Assembly: GCF_023823125.1 (NCBI RefSeq)
Contig: NZ_CP090949.1
Span: 3,062,001-3,126,000, forward strand
DNA from: Erythrobacter aurantius
GTDB taxonomy: Bacteria; Pseudomonadota; Alphaproteobacteria; Sphingomonadales; Sphingomonadaceae
Length of the DNA: 64,000 nucleotides
Reading direction: 5' to 3'
In this document: piece by piece, positions 8,050 through 17,581 of the stretch
Numbering within the stretch: position 1 is the first letter of the stretch
Layout: each line of letters starts with the position of its first letter
Translations under genes and position numbers: made by a program
The notes under the pieces: model-generated
Databases searched by the model: none
Told to the model about the DNA's origin: nothing
The model's input: the letters and a program-made list of their open reading frames with translations, nothing else

Positions 8050-9927
8050 TCAAGCCTCACCCCTCGCGTGCTCAGCGATCTTCAAGAACCGCGCGAGGCT
8101 TTCGTCAGGAAGCTGCCGATAAAGGCGAATGAGCGTGCTATCGCCTGACTTGAGCACGTCGCGGCGGACGGGGCCGGCCATAGTCTCACCGGCTGCGACC
8201 TCGGCTTCGTCCAGCTCCATGCCGCGGACAATGGCACCAGTTCGCAGTGCGTCATCCAGGCTGAGCGAGAAAGAGGTGCCGAAGGATGTACCGCATGCGT
8301 GGCAATTAGTCGCCGCGACCGGATTCAAGGCACCGCAATCACTGCATGCCTTAAACTTAGGTCCGCCATGGGTTGGAAACACATGGCCGCAACAATCACA
8401 TTCAGCCGCCGTGATGTCGCATTCGCTGTGACAAGCTGGGCATTTCTTCGTTTTCGGCGTGCCTGGGTCTTTGCGCTTGCCTGGCGACATTTCCTGCTCG
8501 ATGCGACGTGCGTAAGCCTCGAAGGTTTCGGTGCAAGGCATGACCACATAAGCGCGGGTATCGTCATCGTGACCTTGCGTGCGCACAACGCGTCCGATTG
8601 CCTGGCGGAAAGCCAACTCAGTGAGCGCATTTGGCAAGTGGACTAGAACCCGAAGGCGCTTGATATCGACGCCTTCCGAAATCATCGCCACCGAGACAAT
8701 CCAGCGCTTATCGGTGTTGCGAAACGCTTTGATCCGCGCGTCCGGATTGTTCATCTGGCTGTGAACAATCATGGGCGCTTCGCCCTCGATCGCTTCGATG
8801 AGCTTGGCCATATACTCAGCCATCTCAATGTTGGGCGCGATCACCAGACCACCGGCATCGGGCATGCGCAGGCGAAGGTCGTCCAGCTTGCGGCTGCCCC
8901 ACTCCAGCATGGTTGCCTGGTAGCCAGTCATCAAGGGCGTCACCCCATCTGCCTCGTACTGAGGGGTGCAAGCGAGGCGGTAAAAATCCAACGCGCTTTG
9001 CAGACCAGGGATACGCTTAAGCTCCTTGGTCAGCTCAGCGGGTTTATGGCTGGCGACTTCGACACTCTCACCTCCGTCCAGGTCGACCGTGAAATGCCCC
9101 TCATGCTTGTGAAAGGTGACAGGACGGCAGTATTCAAGGTCAACTGCCTCACCATATGTGAGCGTGTAAGTGCCGCCCTCAGGATGATCGATCGCCCCGG
9201 CATCATCGTATGCGAGCCAGATAGAGCGCTCGCCATCGGAACGGATCGGTGTGCCGGTCAATACCAGAACATGCTTTGCTTTAGCAAAGGCGCTGTCTGC
9301 GCTGCTTCCCCAAGCAGCCTCAACCGCAGCGTGATGGTGCTCGTCGCAGATGACAAGCGTGCGAGCAGAGTTGCAGATAGCTTGGAAGCCATCTTGCAGC
9401 CCCTGCACAGCTGCCCAAGTCGAGCAGACATCAATGCCAAGGGCATCGATATCACCGTCGGATCCCGTGACCTTGCTCATGAAGCGCCCGGTCACTCGCT
9501 GAAAATCAGCCGACCACTGGTTCACCACTTCAGCGCGCGGTGCGATGACCACAACCCGGTCGATCTCGCCGCGGGTGATCAGCTCCTGTGCGATAGTGCA
9601 GGCTGCAATGGTTTTGCCGGCACCAGGCGCGGCATTGATGATGAAGTGGCGGTCACCTTCGCTCGAGAGCAACCAGGTGAGAGCCTTGTTGAGGGCTTCG
9701 GCCTGCCAATGGCGGAGTTTCATAGTCATCGACTTATTGCCCTTCTTGAGATTGCAGGTCGGGCACAAAGCTTGCCCGTTCTTGGTGATGGTCTTGCCCC
9801 CCTTCGAGAAGGGGAAAATGTGGTCGGCGTGAAAGTCGCGACGCAGCTTGCAGCCGCAGGCATCGCACTGACCGCCAGAAATGAGCGCGAGGATTTTTCG
9901 CTGTCGTTTGCTGAAACATCGTCTCAC
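8050..9927 (-). CDS. HNH nuclease - SF2 helicase - zinc ribbon fusion protein
   Basis: The protein has 625 residues. Residues 21-64 form a complete HNH domain with C21-x2-C24, D35-H36, N50 and C55-x2-C58-N59. A superfamily 2 helicase core follows: A-P-G-A-G-K-T at 100-106, D-E-H-H at 195-198, L-T-G-T-P near 223-227 and Q-A-I-G-R-V-V-R near 460. The C-terminal part has two Cys4 zinc ribbons (four C-x2-C pairs between about 510 and 565). HNH fused directly to a DEAD/H-type motor is unusual; both halves keep their key residues. It starts by overlapping the preceding winged-helix gene (ATGA). It is probably the DNA-translocating and cutting core of the operon. Confidence 0.9.
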   Translation of the reverse strand: MRRCFSKRQRKILALISGGQCDACGCKLRRDFHADHIFPFSKGGKTITKNGQALCPTCNLKKGNKSMTMKLRHWQAEALNKALTWLLSSEGDRHFIINAAPGAGKTIAACTIAQELITRGEIDRVVVIAPRAEVVNQWSADFQRVTGRFMSKVTGSDGDIDALGIDVCSTWAAVQGLQDGFQAICNSARTLVICDEHHHAAVEAAWGSSADSAFAKAKHVLVLTGTPIRSDGERSIWLAYDDAGAIDHPEGGTYTLTYGEAVDLEYCRPVTFHKHEGHFTVDLDGGESVEVASHKPAELTKELKRIPGLQSALDFYRLACTPQYEADGVTPLMTGYQATMLEWGSRKLDDLRLRMPDAGGLVIAPNIEMAEYMAKLIEAIEGEAPMIVHSQMNNPDARIKAFRNTDKRWIVSVAMISEGVDIKRLRVLVHLPNALTELAFRQAIGRVVRTQGHDDDTRAYVVMPCTETFEAYARRIEQEMSPGKRKDPGTPKTKKCPACHSECDITAAECDCCGHVFPTHGGPKFKACSDCGALNPVAATNCHACGTSFGTSFSLSLDDALRTGAIVRGMELDEAEVAAGETMAGPVRRDVLKSGDSTLIRLYRQLPDESLARFLKIAEHARGEA

Positions 9928-10196
9928 TTACTCATCCAGTATTCGGTCAGCTGGATCTCACGCACCGGCAGGTTCTTGGGTGGTTCGAGGACCGCGTATT
10001 CATTCACGCGCTTCACGGCGGCAGCGAACGGGACAGGCCTCGATTCAATGGTCCATCCTTCTTTGCGCATCTCGCTGATGACATCGGTGAGGTTCGAAAC
10101 ACCGAAAAGGACAAGCGCTTCTAGGCGTGTAATCGGGTTCCCACCGTGAAGGTGCTCCTTCACGGCCATCGCTATTCCGTATCGTTGGTTCTTCAT
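9924..10196 (-). CDS. Small winged helix-turn-helix protein (HTH_55-like)
   Basis: The 90-residue protein shows G-N-P-I-T-R-L-E-A-L-V-L-F-G-V followed by a helix with M-R-K-E-G-W-T-I-E-S-R and an N-E-Y-A-V-L wing. This is the pattern of small phage-type winged-helix proteins. It overlaps its neighbours on both sides by four bases (ATGA type). It could bind DNA as a specificity or regulatory subunit; the start of the operon is two genes upstream, so autoregulation is possible but not shown. Confidence 0.7.
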   Translation of the reverse strand: MKNQRYGIAMAVKEHLHGGNPITRLEALVLFGVSNLTDVISEMRKEGWTIESRPVPFAAAVKRVNEYAVLEPPKNLPVREIQLTEYWMSK

Positions 10197-10516
10197 GCTG
10201 CTAGCTCCATCTCGATTGCTTGGTATGGCGGCTTGCGCCGATATGATGGCTCATCGCCACCGAAGAGGGAGCGGACGATGTCACTCTCCCCGTAAAACAC
10301 TTGCCATCCGTCGCCGGAGGCCATGGCCTGGTCGACTGGCAACTCCTCGAAAGTCGCCGGCTGGTCGCGGAATGAACCGAGGGGCATGACGTCCCGGCCG
10401 TCGGCAACATCAACAAGATGCGCCGCCAGTTGCAGAGCTTCCTTTGAGGAGATCTCAGAGCCCAAAGACTCGCGGATCTCGTGATAGAGCTGCTTAATTC
10501 GGCTGGGACGGTTCAT
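10193..10516 (-). CDS. Uncharacterised 107-residue protein
   Basis: The ATG at 10516 has an AGGAG ribosome-binding site 8 bases upstream. A longer frame to 10600 would overlap the upstream gene and add only an Arg-rich stretch, so the shorter form is preferred. The first 45 residues are predicted helical; the rest contains G-D-G-W-Q-V-F-Y-G-E. No family was recognised. It ends in an ATGA overlap with the winged-helix gene and lies 10 bases after the first gene of the operon. Confidence 0.6.
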   Translation of the reverse strand: MNRPSRIKQLYHEIRESLGSEISSKEALQLAAHLVDVADGRDVMPLGSFRDQPATFEELPVDQAMASGDGWQVFYGESDIVRSLFGGDEPSYRRKPPYQAIEMELAA

Positions 10517-10526
10517 GCGCGTTCTC

Positions 10527-10805
10527 CTAGTGTACCGTCGCCGCGGTCGGCGCCGTGTCGGGTTGCTGTTCTTGGGTTGATTGGTCTTCGTCGGCGGCAA
10601 GCTTGCTCGCGCATCCGGACTTCACCCCATCCATCACCACGACCATCGCGAGCTCAGGATTGGGCGCAGCGTCCAGACCCAGGACCATTGCTTCCTGAGA
10701 GAGGGTGAAGCTGATTTCAGCGGCGTTGTAGTCGGCAGCCAGCAGTTGCTTTACAAAGCTGACAATGACGTCGCTGAGCGGTTCGGATGAAGTTTTTTGC
10801 GTCAT
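10527..10805 (-). CDS. First gene of the minus operon: 92-residue protein, unknown function
   Basis: A small acidic protein with a Gln/Glu/Thr-rich tail. No family was recognised. Its ATG has no normal Shine-Dalgarno sequence (only a G run directly before it), yet a near-consensus sigma-54 promoter ends so close that the expected transcript start is about one base before the ATG. A leaderless message is therefore likely if this ATG is used. A downstream start is the alternative, but no convincing in-frame one with a binding site was seen. Confidence 0.55.
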   Translation of the reverse strand: MTQKTSSEPLSDVIVSFVKQLLAADYNAAEISFTLSQEAMVLGLDAAPNPELAMVVVMDGVKSGCASKLAADEDQSTQEQQPDTAPTAATVH

Positions 10806-10816
10806 GCCCCCAACTC

Positions 10817-10833
10817 TGCAGGGAGCGTGCCAA
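10817..10833 (-). promoter_or_regulatory. Sigma-54 (-24/-12) promoter for the nine-gene minus operon
   Basis: Read on the minus strand, TTGGCACG (10833-10826), four spacer bases CTCC, then CTGCA (10821-10817). The conserved GG and GC dinucleotides are spaced exactly as in sigma-54 promoters; only the first T of TTGCA differs. The predicted start is near 10806, against the ATG at 10805. A bEBP gene with an intact GAFTGA loop is transcribed divergently next to it. Confidence 0.72.
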
Positions 10834-10881
10834 ACTTGAGAAGAAGCCTGATCTCCAAAGGCGAATTTCTATAACTGATTG

Positions 10882-10962
10882 CTTTTACATGTTTAAAAGT
10901 CTTGTCGCTCAATGCAGCGCAAATAAGGCCGCAAATTTTCCAACAACCAAATCGTAAAATTT
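10882..10962. promoter_or_regulatory. Intergenic dyads, candidate activator or operator sites
   Basis: Two inverted repeats lie between the divergent genes: CTTTTA-N6-TAAAAG at 10882-10899 and AAATTTT-N16-AAAATTT with arms at 10933-10939 and 10956-10962. They are placed where an enhancer-binding protein could serve the minus operon and control its own gene. AT-rich sequence makes short dyads likely by chance, so confidence is low. Confidence 0.3.
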
Positions 10963-10997
10963 CTTGTGGTTTAGGAGAAAAATGTTACGCAGTCAGC

Positions 10998-12500
10998 ATG
11001 CGCACTCTCTTGGCCTGGATCGGAAACGCAGACCTCAACTCCTCGCGGAACGACGAGGGGCTTGCAGGGCCAATCGGCGGGGCCCTTGCTGTTGGCGACT
11101 ATGAGCAGGTCATCTTGCTTGCCAACTACAAGGACGAAGACGTCAAAGCCTATTCGGAATGGCTTGTCCGCAATGGCGTGCCTCAGCCAAAGATTGAGAA
11201 GGCAAAACTCTCGAGCCCGACGAATTTCCGCGAGATCTACCAGTTAGCAAAGCGCGTGCTGGACGACTTCGCCGCCCAATACGGCAGCACCGACCAATTA
11301 ACGATCCATCTCAGCCCTGGTACGCCGGCCATGGCAGCAGTCTGGATCATCTTGGCAAGGACCAGGACCACAGCACGCCTGATCCAGTCATCGCCAGAAG
11401 AGGGCGTCAAAGAACCTGATATTCCGTTCGACATAGCCGCGGAGTTCATTCCCGATCTTTTCTCTGCGCATGACAAGCGCAGGCTGGAAGAGAGTGGAGA
11501 GAAGCCGCCTGAGGCTGCGAGTTTCTATGACATCAACTATCGAAGCGCGGAGATGGAGCGCAGAGTTCGCGATGCTAAGAAGGCGGCATTGCGGAACTTG
11601 CCGGTATTGATTGAAGGGGAGACGGGGACAGGTAAAGAGCTCTTCGCACGAGCGATTCATAATAGCAGTCCGCGACGCTCTGCGACCTTCCATGTGGTCA
11701 ATTGCGGCGCCATCCCTTCAGAACTGGTCGAGTCCGAATTCTTCGGTCACACTAAGGGGGCATTCACTGGGGCGCTTAAGGAGCGCAAAGGCGCATTTGA
11801 AGCCGCAAATGGCGGAACGCTCTTTCTCGACGAAATCGGTGAGCTACCCCTTGCGGCGCAGGTCAAGCTCCTGCGAGCATTGCAAGAAGGCGAGATAACG
11901 CCTGTTGGCGGGGATAAATCGCGGAAGGTCGATGTGCGCATTATTGCAGCGACCAATCGCAATCTTATGTCGGAAGTTGTCGAAGGGAACTTCCGCGAAG
12001 ACCTCTATTACAGACTGGCCATTGCGACACTGGACCTTCCGCCCCTCAGAGAGCGCGAGGGAGATATCTGGCTCTTGGCGGAGCGCCTGCTTGAACAAGT
12101 CAATCGATCAGCCAGGGAAGAGCCTGGATACAGGCAGAAGAAATTTTCTGCTTCCGCAAAAAAACTTGTCCTAGAGCATTCGTGGCCCGGGAATGTCCGA
12201 GAGCTTCTCAATACAATCAAACGGGCGACACTGTTCGCAGATGGCGATGAGATCAGCGGAGATGACATGCGTCGAGCAATTCGGAACGTGCCCAGCAGCG
12301 CCAGCCCTTCCGACATCGTTCTGAATCAGGAGCTTTATGAAGGGTTTAAGCTCGACGATAAGATCGACCAAGTGAGGCGCCATTACCTGGAGCGAGCGCT
12401 TGAGAAGGCTGGCGAGAATAAGGCCAAGGCTGCCAAGCTGCTCGGCCTTAAGAACGCGCAAAATGTGACGTATTGGCTCGAAAAGCTCAACATTGCATGA
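10998..12500 (+). CDS. Sigma-54-dependent activator with CARF/RtcR-like N-terminal domain
   Basis: The protein has 500 residues from the ATG at 10998; an AGGAG lies 21 bases upstream, so the binding site is not ideal. Residues 1-155 look like a Rossmann-type sensor: M-R-T-L-L-A-W-I-G at the start and [12 protein letters not shown] at 101-112, reminiscent of CARF/RtcR domains that bind nucleotide ligands. The AAA+ domain is complete: G-E-T-G-T-G-K-E at 207-214, GAFTGA at 254-259, L-F-L-D-E-I near 275-280 and R-E-D-L-Y-Y-R-L. The C-terminus has a Fis-like helix-turn-helix. Sigma-54 promoters lie in front of both flanking operons. The CARF assignment is inference; the bEBP call is firm. Confidence 0.88.
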   Translation: MRTLLAWIGNADLNSSRNDEGLAGPIGGALAVGDYEQVILLANYKDEDVKAYSEWLVRNGVPQPKIEKAKLSSPTNFREIYQLAKRVLDDFAAQYGSTDQLTIHLSPGTPAMAAVWIILARTRTTARLIQSSPEEGVKEPDIPFDIAAEFIPDLFSAHDKRRLEESGEKPPEAASFYDINYRSAEMERRVRDAKKAALRNLPVLIEGETGTGKELFARAIHNSSPRRSATFHVVNCGAIPSELVESEFFGHTKGAFTGALKERKGAFEAANGGTLFLDEIGELPLAAQVKLLRALQEGEITPVGGDKSRKVDVRIIAATNRNLMSEVVEGNFREDLYYRLAIATLDLPPLREREGDIWLLAERLLEQVNRSAREEPGYRQKKFSASAKKLVLEHSWPGNVRELLNTIKRATLFADGDEISGDDMRRAIRNVPSSASPSDIVLNQELYEGFKLDDKIDQVRRHYLERALEKAGENKAKAAKLLGLKNAQNVTYWLEKLNIA

Positions 12501-12502
12501 CT

Positions 12503-12519
12503 TTGGCACGGCGTTTGCT
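12503..12519 (+). promoter_or_regulatory. Consensus sigma-54 (-24/-12) promoter for the hsdR operon
   Basis: TTGGCACG (12503-12510), spacer GCGT, TTGCT (12515-12519) matches the sigma-54 consensus at every conserved position, with correct GG to GC spacing. It begins 3 bases after the stop of the activator gene. The predicted transcript start is near 12530, which excludes the TTG at 12522 as the hsdR start and supports the GTG at 12546. Confidence 0.85.
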
Positions 12520-12545
12520 TATTGGTCCGGCAAGGAATTCTTGAC

Positions 12546-15500
12546 GTGAAATCTGCGAACTTCGAATTTTTGCGCCCAGACTGGAAGGAGCTGGCAGACC
12601 TCGGTGGTTTCGCTGAGGCCTATGCCTATGCTGATCCAGCGAGCGCGCTAGTGAAGCTCAGGCTTTTTGCGGAGAATCTCACCAAGGACCTCTATCGAGA
12701 TCTGAAACTCCCACGGCCCGAGCAAGCCAACTTCATCGACCTACTGGAGGGCGAGCCATTTGCCAGCATCGTGCCCCGGAGCGTGGTTACTAAGCTTCAT
12801 GCGCTGCGTATGTATGGAAACAAAGCCGCGCACGGCGCGCAGTCCAACACCAGAGATGCGGTCTGGCTTATCAGAGAAGCATTTGAACTCGGCAGCTGGG
12901 CTTACATTCAAGCGAACAAGGGTCAACCGGCCGATCTTCCGCAGTTCTCCGAGGTTCCTCAGACGCCTGGCGGCGAGACCAAAGGTCGGCTCAAACGCGA
13001 AAAGCGTGAGCTACTCGAAAGGCTGGCCAGCCAAGAAGCGCAGATGGAGAAACTTCTTCAGGAGCTGGAGGATGCCAGGAAGGCAACCGTTGCTGCCGAA
13101 GAGTTGAGCGCGCTCAAGAGTTCTTCTGCGGAATTCGAGGAGCCGGAAGAAGATTTGATGGCCTCCTATGCACCGGCAATGGAGCCACTGCAGCCGGCAG
13201 CCTTTAACAAATTTGAAGAAATGGCATGGGTCGCCGAGAAGAGTGCGAACCTCCTCGGGTTCGACGAGGCAACCACTCGCCAGCGCATCATCGACAGCCT
13301 GATCGCAGCGGCGGGCTGGGATGTCGCTAACGGCGATGCCAGTACGAGTGAAGTGGGCAAAGAGATCGAAGTCCCTTCTCAGCCCACTACAAGCGGCCTT
13401 GGATATGCCGACTATGTCCTGTGGGATGACGACGGCACTCCCCTTGCGGTTATCGAAGCGAAGAAAACTGCAGTTGATCCTGAGCTGGGGCGACAGCAGG
13501 CCAAACTCTACGCTGACGGGCTTGAGGAGGCGCATGGCCAACGGCCGATCATTTTTTACACCAATGGCTATGATATCTGGATGTGGGACGATGCTGGCGG
13601 GTACCCGCCGCGCAAGGTCTACGGATATTATTCGAAGGACAGCCTGCAATATCTGGTCAAGTTCCAACGCGAGAGTCGCAAGGCTCTCAACACCCTTGAG
13701 CCGCGCGAAGATGTCGTAAACCGCCTATACCAGATTGAGGCAATCAAGCGCGTCTCAGAACGTTTCACCAACAAGCATCGCAAGGCGCTTGTGGTCCAGG
13801 CGACTGGCACCGGCAAAACACGCGTTGCCATTGCCTTGACCGATCTTCTCATTCGCGCCGGGTGGGTCAAACGCGTCCTGTTCCTGTGCGATCGCCGTGA
13901 GCTCCGGAAACAGGCGAAGAATGCCTTTGGCGACTTTCTAGGTTCAGAACCCATCAAGATTGTAAGCGGGCGCGTCGATAGCTCGGCCAAAGAGCGCATC
14001 TTCTTGGCCACCTATCCTGCGATGAAGAAGGTATTCCAATCCTTCGACGTAGGTTTCTTCGACCTCATCATCGCTGATGAGTCTCATCGAAGCATCTACA
14101 ATGTCTATGGTGACATCTTCACCTATTTCGACAGCCTCCAGATTGGCCTGACGGCAACGCCTGTCGATTTCGTGACGCGCAGCACCTTCGATCTCTTCCA
14201 GTGCGAAGGGCAGCTCCCGACTGCCAATTACGATCTTGAAGAAGCGGTCAACGAGGGATGGCTAACGCCATTCGAAGTCTTTGAGCATACCACGCAATTT
14301 ATGCGCGAGGGAATTTCGCTCGACACCCTGACGGCAGAGCAAATCAAGGAGCTCGAAGAACAGGGAGAAGACCCTTCACAATATGATTTTGCCGCCGAGC
14401 AGATCGACAGCGTCATCTACAACAAGGATACGAACCGCGAGATCCTCCGTAACTTGATGGAAAACGGGCTCCGCGATGCGACCGGACAAACGCCGGGTAA
14501 GAGCATTATCTTTGCGCGCAATCACCAGCATGCAGTCCTACTCCGGCAGCTCTTTGACGAAATGTACCCGCAGTATGGTGGCCGGTTCTGTCAGGTCATC
14601 GACAACTATGATCCGCGCGCCGAGCAGCTGATCGATGACTTCAAGGGTAATGACGACGGCAAGAACGATGAGCTTACCATCGCGATCTCTGTCGATATGC
14701 TCGATACCGGCATCGACATCCCTGAAATCTTGAACCTGGTTTTCGCAAAGCCGGTCAAATCACCTGTGAAATTTTGGCAGATGATCGGCCGCGGCACGCG
14801 CCTGTGTGAAGACCTGTTTGGACCAGGCCAACACAAGACCGTATTCCGGATCTTTGACCACTGGGGCAATTTCGAACGGTTTGAGACCGGATACAAGCCG
14901 GCCGAACCCACTCAGTCGAAGTCGCTCATGCAGCTTGTCTTTGAGGAACGGATCAATCTCGCTGAGCTCGCGCTGCGCAAGAGTGAGCCCGCCATTTTCG
15001 AGACTGTCATTGAACTGATCGGTCAAGACATCAACGATCTGCCTGAGGAGTCGATCGCTGTTCGCGAGAAATGGCGCGAGAAGCGATCGCTAGCAGCTCC
15101 CGAGACACTCAACTCCTTCGCGCCAGCGACCGTGGCAGCCCTGCGCAATACGATTGCGCCGCTCATGCAATGGCGAAACATACGGGGTCATGGCGACGCG
15201 AGTGCCTTTGACCTGTTGATGACGCGTATGCAGAGCGCGCTTCTACGCAATGCAAGCAGCATCGGCGACCTGAAGATCGAAATGCTCGACCGGCTCGGCT
15301 CACTCCAGATGCACCTGAACCCGGTTAGGGAAAAGGCCGAGATCATCAAGACTGTCAAATCGGATGACTTCTGGGAAGATCTGACGGTCGAGAAGCTTGA
15401 AGCGGTCCGCGTGCCGCTGCGCGAGATCATGCGCTACCGCGAGCGTTCAACTGGTACGCCGGTGCCACCAAAGATCATTGATGTGACCGAAGAGACCACT

Positions 15501-16058
15501 GGCGTACAAACCGGACGCCGAAAGGTCGCTCTTAATGCCGTCAATATGAAGGCTTACCGTCAGGTCGTCGAAGGCGAACTTCGCAAGCACTTCGATGAGA
15601 ACCCGACGCTGAAGAAGATCCGCCGCGGAGAGCCGGTCTCTGATGCTGATATCGAGAAACTCGTGTCGCTAGTGCTCGTCCAGTCGCCAGGAGCCAATCG
15701 CGAAATCCTCGAAGAATTCTTCGCTGCGACGGCAGCACCGCTCGATTTCACAATCCGGTCGATCATCGGTCTCGACCCGGAAGCGGTCGAAGGAAAATTC
15801 GCCGAGTTTGCGCGCAAGCATCCCAGCTTGAAGGCCAAGCAAACGAAGTTCCTAGGCCTTCTGAAGAACCATATCTCTCGGTATGGATCGATCACCCGCG
15901 AGAAGCTCTACGAAGCCCCCTTCACGGTCGTCGATGTCGACGGACCAGACGGGGTTTTTGAAAACTCCCAAGACATCGATGAACTCATGGAGATCATCGA
16001 TCAGTTCGCACCGCCCGGCACCTCCGACGGTAGCGAGCAGGCAAGGACGCAAGCATAA
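12546..16058 (+). CDS. hsdR: Type I restriction enzyme R subunit (HsdR)
   Basis: The protein has about 1170 residues. An N-terminal DUF4145-like helical domain precedes the nuclease domain, where D near 287 and E-A-K-K near 302 give the PD-(D/E)XK site. The motor has A-T-G-T-G-K-T near 418-424, D-E-S-H near 509-512 and L-T-A-T-P. The GTG at 12546 follows AAGGA by 9 bases and lies after the predicted sigma-54 transcript start. The gene ends in a one-base overlap (TAATG) with hsdM. The subunit would translocate and cut DNA that lacks the cognate methylation, in complex with HsdM and HsdS. Confidence 0.93.
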   Translation: MKSANFEFLRPDWKELADLGGFAEAYAYADPASALVKLRLFAENLTKDLYRDLKLPRPEQANFIDLLEGEPFASIVPRSVVTKLHALRMYGNKAAHGAQSNTRDAVWLIREAFELGSWAYIQANKGQPADLPQFSEVPQTPGGETKGRLKREKRELLERLASQEAQMEKLLQELEDARKATVAAEELSALKSSSAEFEEPEEDLMASYAPAMEPLQPAAFNKFEEMAWVAEKSANLLGFDEATTRQRIIDSLIAAAGWDVANGDASTSEVGKEIEVPSQPTTSGLGYADYVLWDDDGTPLAVIEAKKTAVDPELGRQQAKLYADGLEEAHGQRPIIFYTNGYDIWMWDDAGGYPPRKVYGYYSKDSLQYLVKFQRESRKALNTLEPREDVVNRLYQIEAIKRVSERFTNKHRKALVVQATGTGKTRVAIALTDLLIRAGWVKRVLFLCDRRELRKQAKNAFGDFLGSEPIKIVSGRVDSSAKERIFLATYPAMKKVFQSFDVGFFDLIIADESHRSIYNVYGDIFTYFDSLQIGLTATPVDFVTRSTFDLFQCEGQLPTANYDLEEAVNEGWLTPFEVFEHTTQFMREGISLDTLTAEQIKELEEQGEDPSQYDFAAEQIDSVIYNKDTNREILRNLMENGLRDATGQTPGKSIIFARNHQHAVLLRQLFDEMYPQYGGRFCQVIDNYDPRAEQLIDDFKGNDDGKNDELTIAISVDMLDTGIDIPEILNLVFAKPVKSPVKFWQMIGRGTRLCEDLFGPGQHKTVFRIFDHWGNFERFETGYKPAEPTQSKSLMQLVFEERINLAELALRKSEPAIFETVIELIGQDINDLPEESIAVREKWREKRSLAAPETLNSFAPATVAALRNTIAPLMQWRNIRGHGDASAFDLLMTRMQSALLRNASSIGDLKIEMLDRLGSLQMHLNPVREKAEIIKTVKSDDFWEDLTVEKLEAVRVPLREIMRYRERSTGTPVPPKIIDVTEETTGVQTGRRKVALNAVNMKAYRQVVEGELRKHFDENPTLKKIRRGEPVSDADIEKLVSLVLVQSPGANREILEEFFAATAAPLDFTIRSIIGLDPEAVEGKFAEFARKHPSLKAKQTKFLGLLKNHISRYGSITREKLYEAPFTVVDVDGPDGVFENSQDIDELMEIIDQFAPPGTSDGSEQARTQA

Positions 16059-17581
16059 TGATTACTGGTGAACTCAAGCGCGAAATTGACGCCCTTTGGC
16101 AGGAGTTCTGGCAGGGTGGGATTACCAATCCCTTGACGGTGATCGAACAGATCACCTTCCTGATGTTTGCACGCCTGCTCGACATCAATGAGACGCGTGA
16201 TGAAAATCGCATGCGCCGGACACAAAAACCCTTCAATCGGCGCTTTGATGACAATGAGCAGAGGCTGCGTTGGTCACAGTTTCGGCACCTTGGCGCTGAC
16301 GAGATGCTGCCGCTCGTTCGCGATGAAGTCTTCCCACACTTCCGCAAGTCCTCCACGAGCGGCACGGCCTTCGCCGAGTTCATGAAAGACGCGCAGTTAA
16401 TGATCCAGAAGCCGAGCCTTCTGGTGAAAGCGGTCAACATGATCGACAAACTGCCGCTGACCGAAGGGGACACGAAAGGTGACCTCTACGAGTATCTGCT
16501 GAGCAAGCTCACCACGGCGGGCATAAACGGGCAGTTCCGCACTCCACGCCATATCATTCGACTGATGGTCGAGATCCTCGATCCGAAGCCAACCGAGACG
16601 GTGTGCGACCCCTCTGCCGGTACGGGTGGCTTCCTCGTCGAGACCATGCAGTATCTTTTGAAGGAAAACACCTCCCCTGAAGGGATCATTGAGGAGACGG
16701 ATCCAGAAACTGGAGCGGTCGAGAAGATCTACACCGGCGATCTTCTCGAAGATCATCGCAAGCATATCCGCGAAGAGATGTTTCACGGCTTCGATTTCGA
16801 CGCCACCATGCTGCGCATCGCGGCCATGAATATGATGCTGCACGGCGTGGATGACCCTGACATTCACTATCAGGATACTCTCAGCGGCAGCTTCAGCGAC
16901 CGATATCCAAAATCGGCGAGCAATGGGTTCGATGTAGTACTCGCCAATCCGCCGTTTAAGGGAAGCCTTGATTTTGAGGACGTCGATCCCGGCCTTCTCC
17001 GGAAGGTGAAGACCAAGAAGACCGAACTCCTTTTCCTCGTGCTCATTCTGCGCATGCTGAAGACCGGCGGCCGGTCAGCGACGATTGTGCCCGATGGCGT
17101 GCTCTTTGGCTCGTCGACCGCGCACGTCGCGCTACGCCGGCAGCTGCTCGATGAGAACCAGCTCGAAGCGGTGATCTCCCTGCCAAGTGGGGTCTTCAAG
17201 CCATACGCTGGTGTCTCAACTGGCATCCTGGTATTCACCAAGGGCGGCCGGACCGACAATGTCTTCTTCTATGATGTGGAGGCCGACGGCTTCTCGCTAG
17301 ACGACAAGCGCGATCCTGTTGAAGCGAATGATCTGCCAGGCTGTCTTGAAGCTTGGAAGAACCGTGATCCGCTCAAAGATACAGATCGGACCCAGAAGGC
17401 ATTCTTCGTGCCGGCGGAGGACATTCGCGAGGCGAATTATGACCTATCGCTTAGCCGATACAAGGAACTCATCTATGAGGAGGAAACGTATGACCCTCCT
17501 GCAGAAATCCTCAAACGCATGAAGGACCTCAACGACGAGATCAGCGAAGATCTCGTTGAACTTGAGAGGCTACTTGGATGA
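16058..17581 (+). CDS. hsdM: Type I modification methyltransferase subunit (HsdM)
   Basis: The protein has 507 residues. An N-terminal helical HsdM_N domain is followed by D-P-S-A-G-T-G-G-F near 184-192 (SAM binding) and N-P-P-F near 296-299 (N6-adenine methyltransferase catalytic motif). Length and order are those of standard HsdM proteins. It overlaps hsdR by one base and hsdS by four, so the three subunits are made together. It methylates adenine in the sequence chosen by HsdS. Both motifs are intact, so activity is expected. Confidence 0.95.
   Translation: MITGELKREIDALWQEFWQGGITNPLTVIEQITFLMFARLLDINETRDENRMRRTQKPFNRRFDDNEQRLRWSQFRHLGADEMLPLVRDEVFPHFRKSSTSGTAFAEFMKDAQLMIQKPSLLVKAVNMIDKLPLTEGDTKGDLYEYLLSKLTTAGINGQFRTPRHIIRLMVEILDPKPTETVCDPSAGTGGFLVETMQYLLKENTSPEGIIEETDPETGAVEKIYTGDLLEDHRKHIREEMFHGFDFDATMLRIAAMNMMLHGVDDPDIHYQDTLSGSFSDRYPKSASNGFDVVLANPPFKGSLDFEDVDPGLLRKVKTKKTELLFLVLILRMLKTGGRSATIVPDGVLFGSSTAHVALRRQLLDENQLEAVISLPSGVFKPYAGVSTGILVFTKGGRTDNVFFYDVEADGFSLDDKRDPVEANDLPGCLEAWKNRDPLKDTDRTQKAFFVPAEDIREANYDLSLSRYKELIYEEETYDPPAEILKRMKDLNDEISEDLVELERLLG

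Noticed and set aside
8761..10149. 462-residue open frame on plus antisense to the helicase gene
   Set aside because: It runs opposite to a gene with complete HNH, helicase and zinc motifs, shows no domain of its own, and reads as low-complexity shadow sequence.
3767..10805. Naming the operon as BREX, DISARM, Zorya, Druantia, Gabija or a CRISPR-type system
   Set aside because: Hallmark genes of those systems are missing. The RecB-like protein has Cas4-like features, but no cas1/cas2 or array is present.
10982..11105. Short frame from ATG 10982 with a good AGGAG site, overlapping the activator start in another frame
   Set aside because: It encodes about 40 Arg-rich residues without a family; it could be a leader peptide but no evidence supports translation. 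It does mean that the activator's own start is not well supported by a ribosome-binding site.
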